Below are positions 9,007 to 16,606 of a stretch of DNA of 33,960 nt, one piece after another. Both the position numbers and the translations under genes were made by a program. This stretch comes from Lachnospiraceae bacterium (GTDB lineage Bacteria > Bacillota > Clostridia > Lachnospirales > Lachnospiraceae). The stretch lies in contig JAIDHZ010000165.1 of NCBI GenBank assembly GCA_029052995.1, positions 1-33,960 on the forward strand. The letters run 5' to 3'. Numbering within the stretch: position 1 is the stretch's first letter; each line of letters opens with the position of its first letter. Below the pieces are notes generated by a model. It was not told where the DNA came from. It worked only from the letters and a program-made list of their open reading frames with translations, and made no database searches.

Positions 9007-10473
9007 TTATACCTCAAACAAAAATTCCACATCCGACAATCGGATTCTGTCTCCACCCTCAATCTTTACAAAATCTCCCGGCATAGCCTGCTTTCCATTA
9101 ACATATGTATGATTTGTAGAGTTATTATCCAATATAAAAAACTCATTTCCCTTCCTCATAATATCAGCATGACGGGAGCTGATTGACGTATTATTCTTTA
9201 TCACATAATCAATTCCCTCAGCGCTTTTGCCAATCCGAAAAATTACATTAGATATCGGTATCTCCTGCATGGTATCCAGCCGTATCAGTTTAGCATATAT
9301 TACCGTATTAATACCATTATGTGCTACACCTCCATTTTCACAACGCAGTCTCTTAATTTTACGCATTGTCAAAATATTAAGAAATGAAATCAACAATATA
9401 AATAAAAGCAGGATACCTTGAAATACCTTTATCCCATAATCCTTATTTTTTAACTTATTTTTATTTTTCTCTAAATCTTCTATACACGCCACATAATCAT
9501 CATAGGTAGATTGACTTTCTGATACAACCTTAATCGCTGACAGAATAGAAGTTTTAAGCTTTGCCAAAGACTTTTTAGAATATGTATCCGATTGAACCGC
9601 TTTTTCTTCACATTCCAACAGCAGCTCATTCAACTGATGAGCAATTTCTTCAGTCACCTCATTGTAATGGCTGCTGTCATCTATCCCGGTATAACTTACT
9701 CCAAATAAATTCAGAACATCTTTTACCTTATCAATTGGTTTTACGTAAAATACCCCCTCATTTTTCAGTAAAATCCCTACGACATACCCCTCTGAATTAA
9801 AAAAAGCCCCTCCTATATTTCCATTTTCAGGAACATAGTCCACAGTTATGGAATTGCTGTCTGTTTCGGACACAATCGAAGTTACTTGCGCAGCATCTGA
9901 AAAAATTACCGAATCCTGAGCAAAAATATCCTCTTCACCTTGATAAGCAAGCATATATAATTTATCATTTTGTTTAACCTTTGAGCTTTCCCCAACCTTT
10001 AGGCATTCCACTCCATAAAGACTATTATTTAATTCTAACACAGCAAAATCTTCACCCTGTTTTGCATCACTTACATTTACCGCCACACTGGTTCCCATTG
10101 GTAAGATTATATCTACCATTACCGTAAGGTTAGCTTCAGCATCCAATCCATTTTGACGCAAAACATTATTTTTTAAGTTCTGATTAATTTTAATTAATTC
10201 GTCACTTGTGATTATATACTGTCCCTCACCTGCATTTCCTATAAGAAGAGCTGTTCCCTGCTTTACATAATACTTTGCACCATTTTGATCCTCTAAATAC
10301 ACTGCTATTTTCAAAACTCCGGACTGCATATCAGCTACGCTTTTAGGAATTCCGCTTTCCTCCACCGCCACACCGGCAGCATTTGTTTTATATTTAAGAA
10401 AAAAGCATAACACAATTACCATTATATAAATTCCCACTACCCGTCCGATGCAGCATATATTTTTTACCATCAT
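9007..10473 (-). CDS. Signal/TM-anchored trypsin-like pseudoprotease with FIVAR-like segment and cytoplasmic FHA domain
   Basis: Degenerate protease region (catalytic His position ITSDELI, Ser position GNIGGAF), TM GILLLFILLISFLNIL, FHA IGKSAEG...SSRHADI...NNSTNHTYVNG. Confidence 0.8.
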   Translation of the reverse strand: MMVKNICCIGRVVGIYIMVIVLCFFLKYKTNAAGVAVEESGIPKSVADMQSGVLKIAVYLEDQNGAKYYVKQGTALLIGNAGEGQYIITSDELIKINQNLKNNVLRQNGLDAEANLTVMVDIILPMGTSVAVNVSDAKQGEDFAVLELNNSLYGVECLKVGESSKVKQNDKLYMLAYQGEEDIFAQDSVIFSDAAQVTSIVSETDSNSITVDYVPENGNIGGAFFNSEGYVVGILLKNEGVFYVKPIDKVKDVLNLFGVSYTGIDDSSHYNEVTEEIAHQLNELLLECEEKAVQSDTYSKKSLAKLKTSILSAIKVVSESQSTYDDYVACIEDLEKNKNKLKNKDYGIKVFQGILLLFILLISFLNILTMRKIKRLRCENGGVAHNGINTVIYAKLIRLDTMQEIPISNVIFRIGKSAEGIDYVIKNNTSISSRHADIMRKGNEFFILDNNSTNHTYVNGKQAMPGDFVKIEGGDRIRLSDVEFLFEV

Positions 10474-10491
10474 CTATCCCCATCCTTATAT

Positions 10492-10530
10492 ATAAAATGT
10501 ACAGGAACAATCCGTCCCTGTACATTTTAT
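10492..10530 (-). terminator. Hairpin/intrinsic terminator-like element after WXG100 cassette
   Basis: Perfect 14-bp inverted repeat ATAAAATGTACAGG-11 nt-CCTGTACATTTTAT; minus-strand 3' side TTTTATATAT. Confidence 0.65.
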
Positions 10531-10559
10531 CACATATTATCTGATTTTAATAGCAACTT

Positions 10560-10874
10560 CTAGAGTGTAACTACATCCGTTTTCAAATTCTGTGCCAATT
10601 TTTCATTCGCCTCCTCAGCCTTATTGTACTTATCTGCAATCTCACCAAGGTCTTTATCATATTCCATAATCATATTATACATCTCATCCATATCTACATA
10701 TAACTTTTTAAACTGATTCGTGTACGCACTGGCCGCAGCGCCTTCCCATGCACTTTCAATCGAACTAACCACACTCTTCATATTTTCCGTAGTCGCTTTA
10801 ACCTGCTTGGCTACAGATTTAAACTCATTACTTATTGATACTAACTTGGGTGATGTTACAACTAATCTTTCCAT
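10560..10874 (-). CDS. WXG100 family protein
   Basis: 104 aa; central WEG (ESAWEGAAAS), YNKAE (YxxxE) near C-terminus. Confidence 0.93.
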   Translation of the reverse strand: MERLVVTSPKLVSISNEFKSVAKQVKATTENMKSVVSSIESAWEGAAASAYTNQFKKLYVDMDEMYNMIMEYDKDLGEIADKYNKAEEANEKLAQNLKTDVVTL

Positions 10875-10907
10875 AATTTTCTTTCCTTTCTGGTCATTTT
10901 AATTTTA

Positions 10908-11210
10908 TTATTTAAATGAACGAGTCCGTGCTATCTGTACATTTGACGCCTCTGCCGCCTCGTATGCTTTGATAATATTATCTAAAGCCTGACAGTATTG
11001 CTCAATTAAGGCATGAAACTTGCTGTAACATACTGCATCCCTTTTATATACTGCATCAAATGTCTTAGCCGCTTCACCTTGCCATGCACTCATTAACTGA
11101 GACTCCAAACTATCCATACGGGATATCTGCCTTTTCAGTTTTAAATTATCATTTTCCAAACTCTGCTTCTTTGACCTCATTGTAGAAGCTGTTACTTTAA
11201 TTGTTGCCAT
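10908..11210 (-). CDS. WXG100 family protein
   Basis: 100 aa; central WQG (MSAWQGEAAK), YEAAE motif. Confidence 0.93.
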   Translation of the reverse strand: MATIKVTASTMRSKKQSLENDNLKLKRQISRMDSLESQLMSAWQGEAAKTFDAVYKRDAVCYSKFHALIEQYCQALDNIIKAYEAAEASNVQIARTRSFK

Positions 11211-11266
11211 ATTGTTATCCTCCTTAAATTAATTTTTATATATACACCCTTTCAAGGCATTATATA

Positions 11267-11584
11267 CTACTGTGCTGCCGCTCTCTGCCTTGCAATCCGA
11301 ATGGCTTCCATTTCTGCATCATATATTCTCTTCGCCATTATCCTAATATCCCCGGCAATTTTTTCTATATCGTCTGCAGAATCACTGATTTTGCCTTTCA
11401 GCACATTTCCCTTTTTTATAAACTTGACAGAATTTTCCCCATCCCAGTTCTTATCAATCGCCGTCAGGCTTTCTGCAATATTGGCATTCACAACTTTGCG
11501 GACTTCCTTTGCAATTCCCACCAGTTCATCAGCCTGCTTTATCGCTTTTTCATAGTTGAATATTATTGTTGCCTCATCTGCCAT
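11267..11584 (-). CDS. WXG100 family protein
   Basis: 105 aa; central WDG (DKNWDGENSV); lacks an exact YxxxD/E. Confidence 0.9.
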   Translation of the reverse strand: MADEATIIFNYEKAIKQADELVGIAKEVRKVVNANIAESLTAIDKNWDGENSVKFIKKGNVLKGKISDSADDIEKIAGDIRIMAKRIYDAEMEAIRIARQRAAAQ

Positions 11585-11596
11585 GGTAAATCCTCC

Positions 11597-11917
11597 TTAA
11601 AATGATATAACATCCGTTGGAAGGGACGTAGCCATCTGTTCTATTGCTTCTTCTACTTCCTGATACACACCTGCCATCTTCTCCAAGTCAGTAGGATGTT
11701 CCATTAACCGCTTCACAATCGTATCAAAATCTTCCTTCATCCTCTGGTACTGCTGTACATGCGTATCACTTGCATCACCCTGCCAGTAATTTTTAGTTCC
11801 GGTAATCAGCTTATCAATTTCCTTAAAATTTTTATCAATCACTTTAATACTTTGCCTAATCTCATCTGATTTACTAATAAGCACATCCGGTTTAACCTTT
11901 AACATAATTGAAGACAT
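11597..11917 (-). CDS. WXG100 family protein
   Basis: 106 aa; central WQG (KNYWQGDASD), YQEVE motif. Confidence 0.92.
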   Translation of the reverse strand: MSSIMLKVKPDVLISKSDEIRQSIKVIDKNFKEIDKLITGTKNYWQGDASDTHVQQYQRMKEDFDTIVKRLMEHPTDLEKMAGVYQEVEEAIEQMATSLPTDVISF

Positions 11918-11929
11918 AACATACCTCCC

Positions 11930-12235
11930 CTAAACCGAAATACTGTCAACCAGTTCAGATACTCTAGTTTCACAGTTGTCGTATTCCTTTTTTGCATTTT
12001 CCTCATAATCAACAATACCCTGAACTTCCTTGATTACAGTCCGCAGTGCCGTGATATCATCCTGAAATACTTTGTTGAATGCCATATTTGCTTCACCTTC
12101 CCACATTCCGTTCATCAAAACCACATCTGTCTGCATCTTAATCGCTTTCTTCTCAATATCTGACAACATCTTCTTGATATTGTCCGTATCCCTCTTCAGC
12201 GATGCCGTGTTTATCTTGATCTTTGATACTGCCAT
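11930..12235 (-). CDS. WXG100 family protein
   Basis: 101 aa; central WEG (NGMWEGEANM), YDNCE motif. Confidence 0.93.
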   Translation of the reverse strand: MAVSKIKINTASLKRDTDNIKKMLSDIEKKAIKMQTDVVLMNGMWEGEANMAFNKVFQDDITALRTVIKEVQGIVDYEENAKKEYDNCETRVSELVDSISV

Positions 12236-12252
12236 ATTACGCCTCCATCCCG

Positions 12253-12618
12253 TTATACTATTCTAATACCATAATGATCCAAAACATCCCTGACCGTTCC
12301 TATATCGATCCTTTTTAAGCTGGGATTATTTCCGGATGTACATTCGGACAAATTTATTAAACCCCTCTCCGTGTCCTCATAACATCTTATGATATCTTCC
12401 AAACATTCCCGATATTTCCTAACCGCAACAAGCTCCTCTTCAAGTTCCTCAAGAACTCTCTTCATTGCCTTTACGTCATTGCCGTCCCTATCCATCTTCT
12501 TATAGTCATGGCAAACAGCCTTATAGGCATCTACCTGCCTCTTATAAGCTGATATGGCAACCTGCAGGTCATCTGCTATACTTTTGATATTCTTAATTGA
12601 AACCTCCATCATAATCAC
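12253..12618 (-). CDS. Helical WXG100-like protein lacking WXG
   Basis: 121 aa; two long helical stretches around MDRDGND, YEDTE (YxxxE); first gene of WXG100 cassette. Confidence 0.75.
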   Translation of the reverse strand: MIMMEVSIKNIKSIADDLQVAISAYKRQVDAYKAVCHDYKKMDRDGNDVKAMKRVLEELEEELVAVRKYRECLEDIIRCYEDTERGLINLSECTSGNNPSLKRIDIGTVRDVLDHYGIRIV

Positions 12619-12645
12619 CTTTACCCTGTGCCATTCACTAACTGT

Positions 12646-12675
12646 ACTATACCATAACTTTATTAATTATTACAA
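12646..12675 (-). promoter_or_regulatory. Putative sigma-A promoter for WXG100 cassette
   Basis: Minus strand TTGTAA-18 bp-TATAGT, ahead of the gene starting at 12618. Confidence 0.55.
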
Positions 12676-12680
12676 AATAT

Positions 12681-12717
12681 GTACAAATAACCAGTTTTTT
12701 GTCTGAATGACCAGTTT
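12681..12717 (-). promoter_or_regulatory. Putative LytTR/VirR-like direct-repeat operator (copy 1)
   Basis: Plus strand CCAGTTTTTT at 12691 and CCAGTTTTTA at 12711 (20-bp period); minus AAACTGGTCATTCAGACAAAAAACTGGTTATTTGTAC. Confidence 0.6.
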
Positions 12718-13164
12718 TTATTTTAACAAAACATTCATTACGATACTTAAAACCGCAGCAAACAGGAAACCCAGCCCACCCCAGAAAAATCCGGTCTGTA
12801 CTCTTGAACCCGCCTTATCAGACGGCACATAAATTTGTTCAGTATTTTGCGGGTTATAATACAGCTCCACCTGAGTTCCAACCTGATAGACTTTACTTGA
12901 AAATAAGCCTTCTTTTGATTTCACCGTTATTTGTTCCCCATTCGCCATATATTCATAAACAGGATAATATATATGCCTGCTCGTGGTGTCACCGAGGCGG
13001 TTATATTCCTTTATAACCTTTACAATTGTGCCTTTCGCAGCAACAGAGCAGTCTTCTTTTCTCTTTTTTACTTTCAATGAATACCGCAGCATAAAAAATC
13101 CTGATATAAAAAAACCAATCGGCATTAAAAAAAACATTACTTTAAATAATAACTCTTCACTCAT
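12718..13164 (-). CDS. DUF3592-like membrane protein
   Basis: N- and C-terminal TM segments, central YYPVYEYMANGEQITVKSKEG...VGTQVELYYNPQNTEQIYV. Confidence 0.8.
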   Translation of the reverse strand: MSEELLFKVMFFLMPIGFFISGFFMLRYSLKVKKRKEDCSVAAKGTIVKVIKEYNRLGDTTSRHIYYPVYEYMANGEQITVKSKEGLFSSKVYQVGTQVELYYNPQNTEQIYVPSDKAGSRVQTGFFWGGLGFLFAAVLSIVMNVLLK

Positions 13165-13194
13165 ACATTAATCCTTTCTAAATAAAATAATAAT

Positions 13195-13338
13195 GTTGGG
13201 GTCAAAAGATATTTTGCCTCCAACTGATGCCAAAGGCTGCTTTGTTCATTTTCGCAAACAACGAGACAAGCAGCCATGCGAGCATGGCTGCTTGGCGACT
13301 GCTGCGAGCGTCAAATTCCCCGCAGCTTACTGCGGGGT
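13195..13338. repeat. Composite palindromic intergenic repeat (three hairpins)
   Basis: GTTGGGGTCAAAA/TTTTGCCTCCAAC; CAAGCAGCCATGC-GA-GCATGGCTGCTTG (13267-13294, perfect); CCCCGCAG-ctta-CTGCGGGG (13318-13337, perfect). Confidence 0.8.
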
Positions 13339-13647
13339 ACTTGACTTAGGGACAATTTTTCCATCTACAACCTGCACATCATTCAAAGTTTCTAATACAT
13401 TTTTTCTAAAATTCAATTCCTGGTCATCTTCAAAACCCCGATATACGCATTCTTCAATTCCAATTTGGTTAAAAAAGTAGAGTTCAGAAGGATCAATAAT
13501 ACCTTCCGGATACATGCACCCAAGATAATCATAAACTTCTTTGGAACCGCTTTTTGCAACAACGCGTCCACAAATCATAAATTCCCGCTCTGCATTTTTA
13601 ATCTTAACAATTGATCCAATCGGCAATAAGTCTTTAAACATAAGCAA
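13327..13647 (-). CDS. DUF4176-like protein (T7SS-associated)
   Basis: LLPIGSIVKIKNAEREFMICGRVV...YDYLGCMYPEGIIDPSELYFFNQIGIEECVYRGFED. Confidence 0.85.
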   Translation of the reverse strand: MLMFKDLLPIGSIVKIKNAEREFMICGRVVAKSGSKEVYDYLGCMYPEGIIDPSELYFFNQIGIEECVYRGFEDDQELNFRKNVLETLNDVQVVDGKIVPKSSTPQ

Positions 13648-13695
13648 CCTCCTACATAATAAATAATATTTTTAAACAAAACAATGCCTGACTCA

Positions 13696-14823
13696 TTAAA
13701 AGCCTGCAATATTGTTTTCTGTCGTTACGTACATATTACAAATCTGTTCCAACATGTCATGCATTTGTTTTGCAGACTTCTGTTCCATACTAATTTTTTC
13801 CATAACACTTGTCAAACTTTTTTGTATCAGGCCATATGCAGAACCGCTGATTTCCAAATTACTTTTAACATCATTGATATCGCTGCTGCATCTCTTTAGT
13901 TCCGATGACGCCCTGTCTAAAGCAGAAAGATGTTTTTCCAATTTTGAAGGTTCAACGGTAAAATCTGCTCTATGGCTGCCTCCACCGCCTCCATGGCTCT
14001 TCTTTCCATTCTTACTGTCTGCATTCTTTCCGACATCATCTGCTGATGAAGACCCCTTATCATCTTTTTTTGACCACGGCCACTTAAAATCAGACCAATC
14101 AATAGTAACTTTTGCACCAAGCCCAAATATAAGACCAAGTCCCAAACCGGCTTCCAAATTACCGGTTGTAACACTGGCTTCAGCGCTCGCACCGCCACCA
14201 CCGGCTTTTCCTTCTACAGTGATGTCAAAATTAATCCCCGCAATGGTAATTCCGCCACTCAAAGAGCCTTTTGCAAGATATGCCTCCGCTCCTACTTCTG
14301 CATAAGCTCCATAATCGGTTTTTTTATTCCCATCTTCATCCTCATAAGTTATTTTTCCTATCCCGGCTCCTGCATTTGCTTCAGCACCCAGCAACGTACC
14401 ATCCGCTTTCGCATGAGCATTATAATCATCTACTCCTATACCTAATTCAGCTTCTCCTGACGCAACAGAAGCTTCCCCCTTTGCTTCGACTTTTAGTTGA
14501 GGCGCTAATTCTCCATCCTCAACTAAAGTTGCTTTTGCACCTGCACTTGCCTCTGCAGAAAGAACCGTTTCTTCTGCTTCTCCATATACATACCCAATAT
14601 TCCCCTTCTCTTCTGCGTGTGCACCTGTGACTTTTGCGCTTGCGGATGCATCAACCAAATCCACCGAATCAACTTTTCCTGTACCTTCTTCATATTCAAC
14701 TCCGGATGTAATTGATGCCTCTGCACTTCCGCTTAATACATCACCTTCAACATTGTAACTTGAATCTGCCCCCAACACGTCACCCTTACCACTGGCGCTG
14801 CCGGAAATCACACTTTTTCCCAT
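13696..14823 (-). CDS. Candidate T7SS substrate: Ala/Gly/Ser-rich repeat region with C-terminal WXG100-like helical hairpin
   Basis: 375 aa; alternating SAEASAGAKA/GAEANAGAGIG segments, low-complexity linker KKSHGGGGGSH, C-terminal helical domain ending MYVTTENNIAGF (YxxxE). Confidence 0.8.
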   Translation of the reverse strand: MGKSVISGSASGKGDVLGADSSYNVEGDVLSGSAEASITSGVEYEEGTGKVDSVDLVDASASAKVTGAHAEEKGNIGYVYGEAEETVLSAEASAGAKATLVEDGELAPQLKVEAKGEASVASGEAELGIGVDDYNAHAKADGTLLGAEANAGAGIGKITYEDEDGNKKTDYGAYAEVGAEAYLAKGSLSGGITIAGINFDITVEGKAGGGGASAEASVTTGNLEAGLGLGLIFGLGAKVTIDWSDFKWPWSKKDDKGSSSADDVGKNADSKNGKKSHGGGGGSHRADFTVEPSKLEKHLSALDRASSELKRCSSDINDVKSNLEISGSAYGLIQKSLTSVMEKISMEQKSAKQMHDMLEQICNMYVTTENNIAGF

Positions 14824-14868
14824 ACATATCCCTCCTGTATTTTTTAATAATAATTTATCCCTTCTTAA

Positions 14869-14874
14869 AGAATA
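14869..14874 (-). promoter_or_regulatory. Putative -10 hexamer (TATTCT) for candidate substrate gene
   Basis: Lies 29 nt from the operator-like element at 14904-14940, the same spacing as TATAGT from copy 1. Confidence 0.45.
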
Positions 14875-14903
14875 ACTTATAATTTTTATTTTTTATCCTT
14901 TTT

Positions 14904-14940
14904 AGACAGACAACTTATTTTTTGGCTGAGTAACCAGTTT
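14904..14940 (-). promoter_or_regulatory. Putative LytTR/VirR-like operator (copy 2)
   Basis: Minus AAACTGGTTACTCAGCCAAAAAATAAGTTGTCTGTCT; 27/37 identical to 12681-12717 without gaps. Confidence 0.55.
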
Positions 14941-14949
14941 ATCCCTTTT

Positions 14950-15198
14950 CTATACCATGTACAGCCTGCTTCCATTCATTATTCCATTCTCACACAATGT
15001 ACTGCCACCATCCAGTACAGCTCCCTGCTCCGCAGAACAGAGAAAAAAGTTCTCAGATGCAGCATTTAGTTCCGTTTTATATTTTTTACACATCATTTCA
15101 CTGATTTCCTGAACCACATTTGTAATCTTTGCAGTTTCGTCTACGCTGAAATCCAAGGTTTCATCAATGGATGGTATATAAATCTCAACTAATATCAT
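14950..15198 (-). CDS. esaB: YukD/EsaB-like ubiquitin-fold protein
   Basis: 82 aa; MILVEIYIPSIDETLDFSVDETAKITNVVQEI...LDGGSTLCENGIMNGSRLYMV. Confidence 0.8.
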   Translation of the reverse strand: MILVEIYIPSIDETLDFSVDETAKITNVVQEISEMMCKKYKTELNAASENFFLCSAEQGAVLDGGSTLCENGIMNGSRLYMV

Positions 15199-15898
15199 TG
15201 GCTAATTCCTCCTGTACCGCCTGAATTATAAATTCTTTTAATTGCATACAGCCTTCCATAACACATATGCCGCTCTCCGGCTTATAATTATATACGCAAT
15301 TGGTTTTTTCCCCCTGCATCAATACAAATCTTTTCGAAACCCGGCCCGTTTTCAAAGATACCACCTCTGCCATGGAAAGGGCATTACCTAAAATATCAAT
15401 TTGCACAGGTTCCAATATTTTTTTACTTTTTACCACATTCTCAATCATATTTTCCTGATCTAAAACCGGACGATATGGCTTATTCCTTTCGTCCATATCA
15501 TCATCTAAAAAATCCATAAGCTCATCCAAAGGAACATAATATAACCGAAACACATCCCTTTCTACTGCGGTCTGCTCCGTTGCAGCTATTCCTTTTCCAA
15601 TATAAACGACCTTAAATGAACCCTCTTTAGCAAAATCCCTAATCAGCACCATGGAATGTGCATTATTTACAATTGCTAAAATATCTTCCAAATCCTTTTG
15701 CAGTTCATATCCCCCATCCTCTGTATTGTATATCATTCCTGTCTGATATAAATGATTCATTGCCTTAAATATTTCTGCCTCATCAAACCTGTGTACAGTA
15801 CCTTCCACACTCATAATCCCTGTAATTCCTTTTCCCGCTGCAAGCAATGTTAATTCTGCCGGTGTAAGGATAAACACATCATTAATAGTCTTTCCCAC
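15185..15898 (-). CDS. T7SS-associated protein, possibly EspG-like chaperone fold
   Basis: 237 aa; FILTPAELTLLAAGKG... then helical/beta pattern; no clear motif, assignment from layout and context only. Confidence 0.45.
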   Translation of the reverse strand: MGKTINDVFILTPAELTLLAAGKGITGIMSVEGTVHRFDEAEIFKAMNHLYQTGMIYNTEDGGYELQKDLEDILAIVNNAHSMVLIRDFAKEGSFKVVYIGKGIAATEQTAVERDVFRLYYVPLDELMDFLDDDMDERNKPYRPVLDQENMIENVVKSKKILEPVQIDILGNALSMAEVVSLKTGRVSKRFVLMQGEKTNCVYNYKPESGICVMEGCMQLKEFIIQAVQEELANDIS

Positions 15899-16601
15899 TT
15901 CGCATCGCCTCCTTTATTGATGTCTTATAACTTCTGGATAAAGGTATTTCCACATCATTTTTTAAAACAATGCAATTCTTTGAGTACCATACTTCCCTAA
16001 TATAGCCAACATTAACAATAAATCCCCTGTGGCATCGCCGGAAATTATCCGGCAGTTCCTGCTCTAAAATGTCCATCCCACCATGCATTCCATACTCTCT
16101 TCCCTGTAGCCTTATATATACCCGTTTGTTTCTCGCCTCGAAATATAAGATTTGAGAGTAAGGCACCCTGTGATATTCATTTTCTTCCCGAAAAACAATA
16201 ACCTTATCATCTGAGATCTCTCTTAGCTGCATCGTTTGAAACAGCTGCTCCAGACTATTTCTAATTCCACTATACGCAAACGGTCTCAATAGCAAAGATG
16301 CCGCCCGTATATCCGGCGTCAGGTAGTGAACCGGTGAAACCGTGCTGTCAGATATAATAACGATATCCATAGAAGGAAATTTCATCCTTAAGTCTTTTGC
16401 AATCTGTAGTCCATTTTTTTCTATGATGTCCACAAAACCAATTTCCGCCGTTCCAACTGAATTTAGAACTTCATCTGTCAACGATTCAACCTTAATTATT
16501 TCCAACCTCTCATCAAGATGCATTGCAACAATATCCTTAACAATTTCCCGCAATATTTGAATTTCATCCTGCTTACATCCGTACATAAGCACCGAAACCA
16601 T
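15882..16601 (-). CDS. LytTR family response regulator with atypical receiver
   Basis: C-terminal LytTR domain YSQILYFEARNKRVYIRLQGREY...LPDNFRRCHRGFIVNVGYIREV; receiver lacks the usual N-terminal acidic pair. Confidence 0.9.
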   Translation of the reverse strand: MVSVLMYGCKQDEIQILREIVKDIVAMHLDERLEIIKVESLTDEVLNSVGTAEIGFVDIIEKNGLQIAKDLRMKFPSMDIVIISDSTVSPVHYLTPDIRAASLLLRPFAYSGIRNSLEQLFQTMQLREISDDKVIVFREENEYHRVPYSQILYFEARNKRVYIRLQGREYGMHGGMDILEQELPDNFRRCHRGFIVNVGYIREVWYSKNCIVLKNDVEIPLSRSYKTSIKEAMRSGKDY

Positions 16602-16606
16602 ATTTT

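Noticed and set aside
13712-14305. 197-aa plus-strand ORF antisense to the candidate substrate gene (and 14271-14630, rich in Leu/His)
   Set aside because: Composition reflects the complement of Ala/Gly/Ser-rich codons; the minus-strand frame has a ribosome-binding site, operon context and WXG100-like C-terminus.
13696-14823. Repetitive DNA that could look like an array
   Set aside because: Repeats are degenerate and protein-level; no regular spacers. No CRISPR array was seen anywhere in the window.
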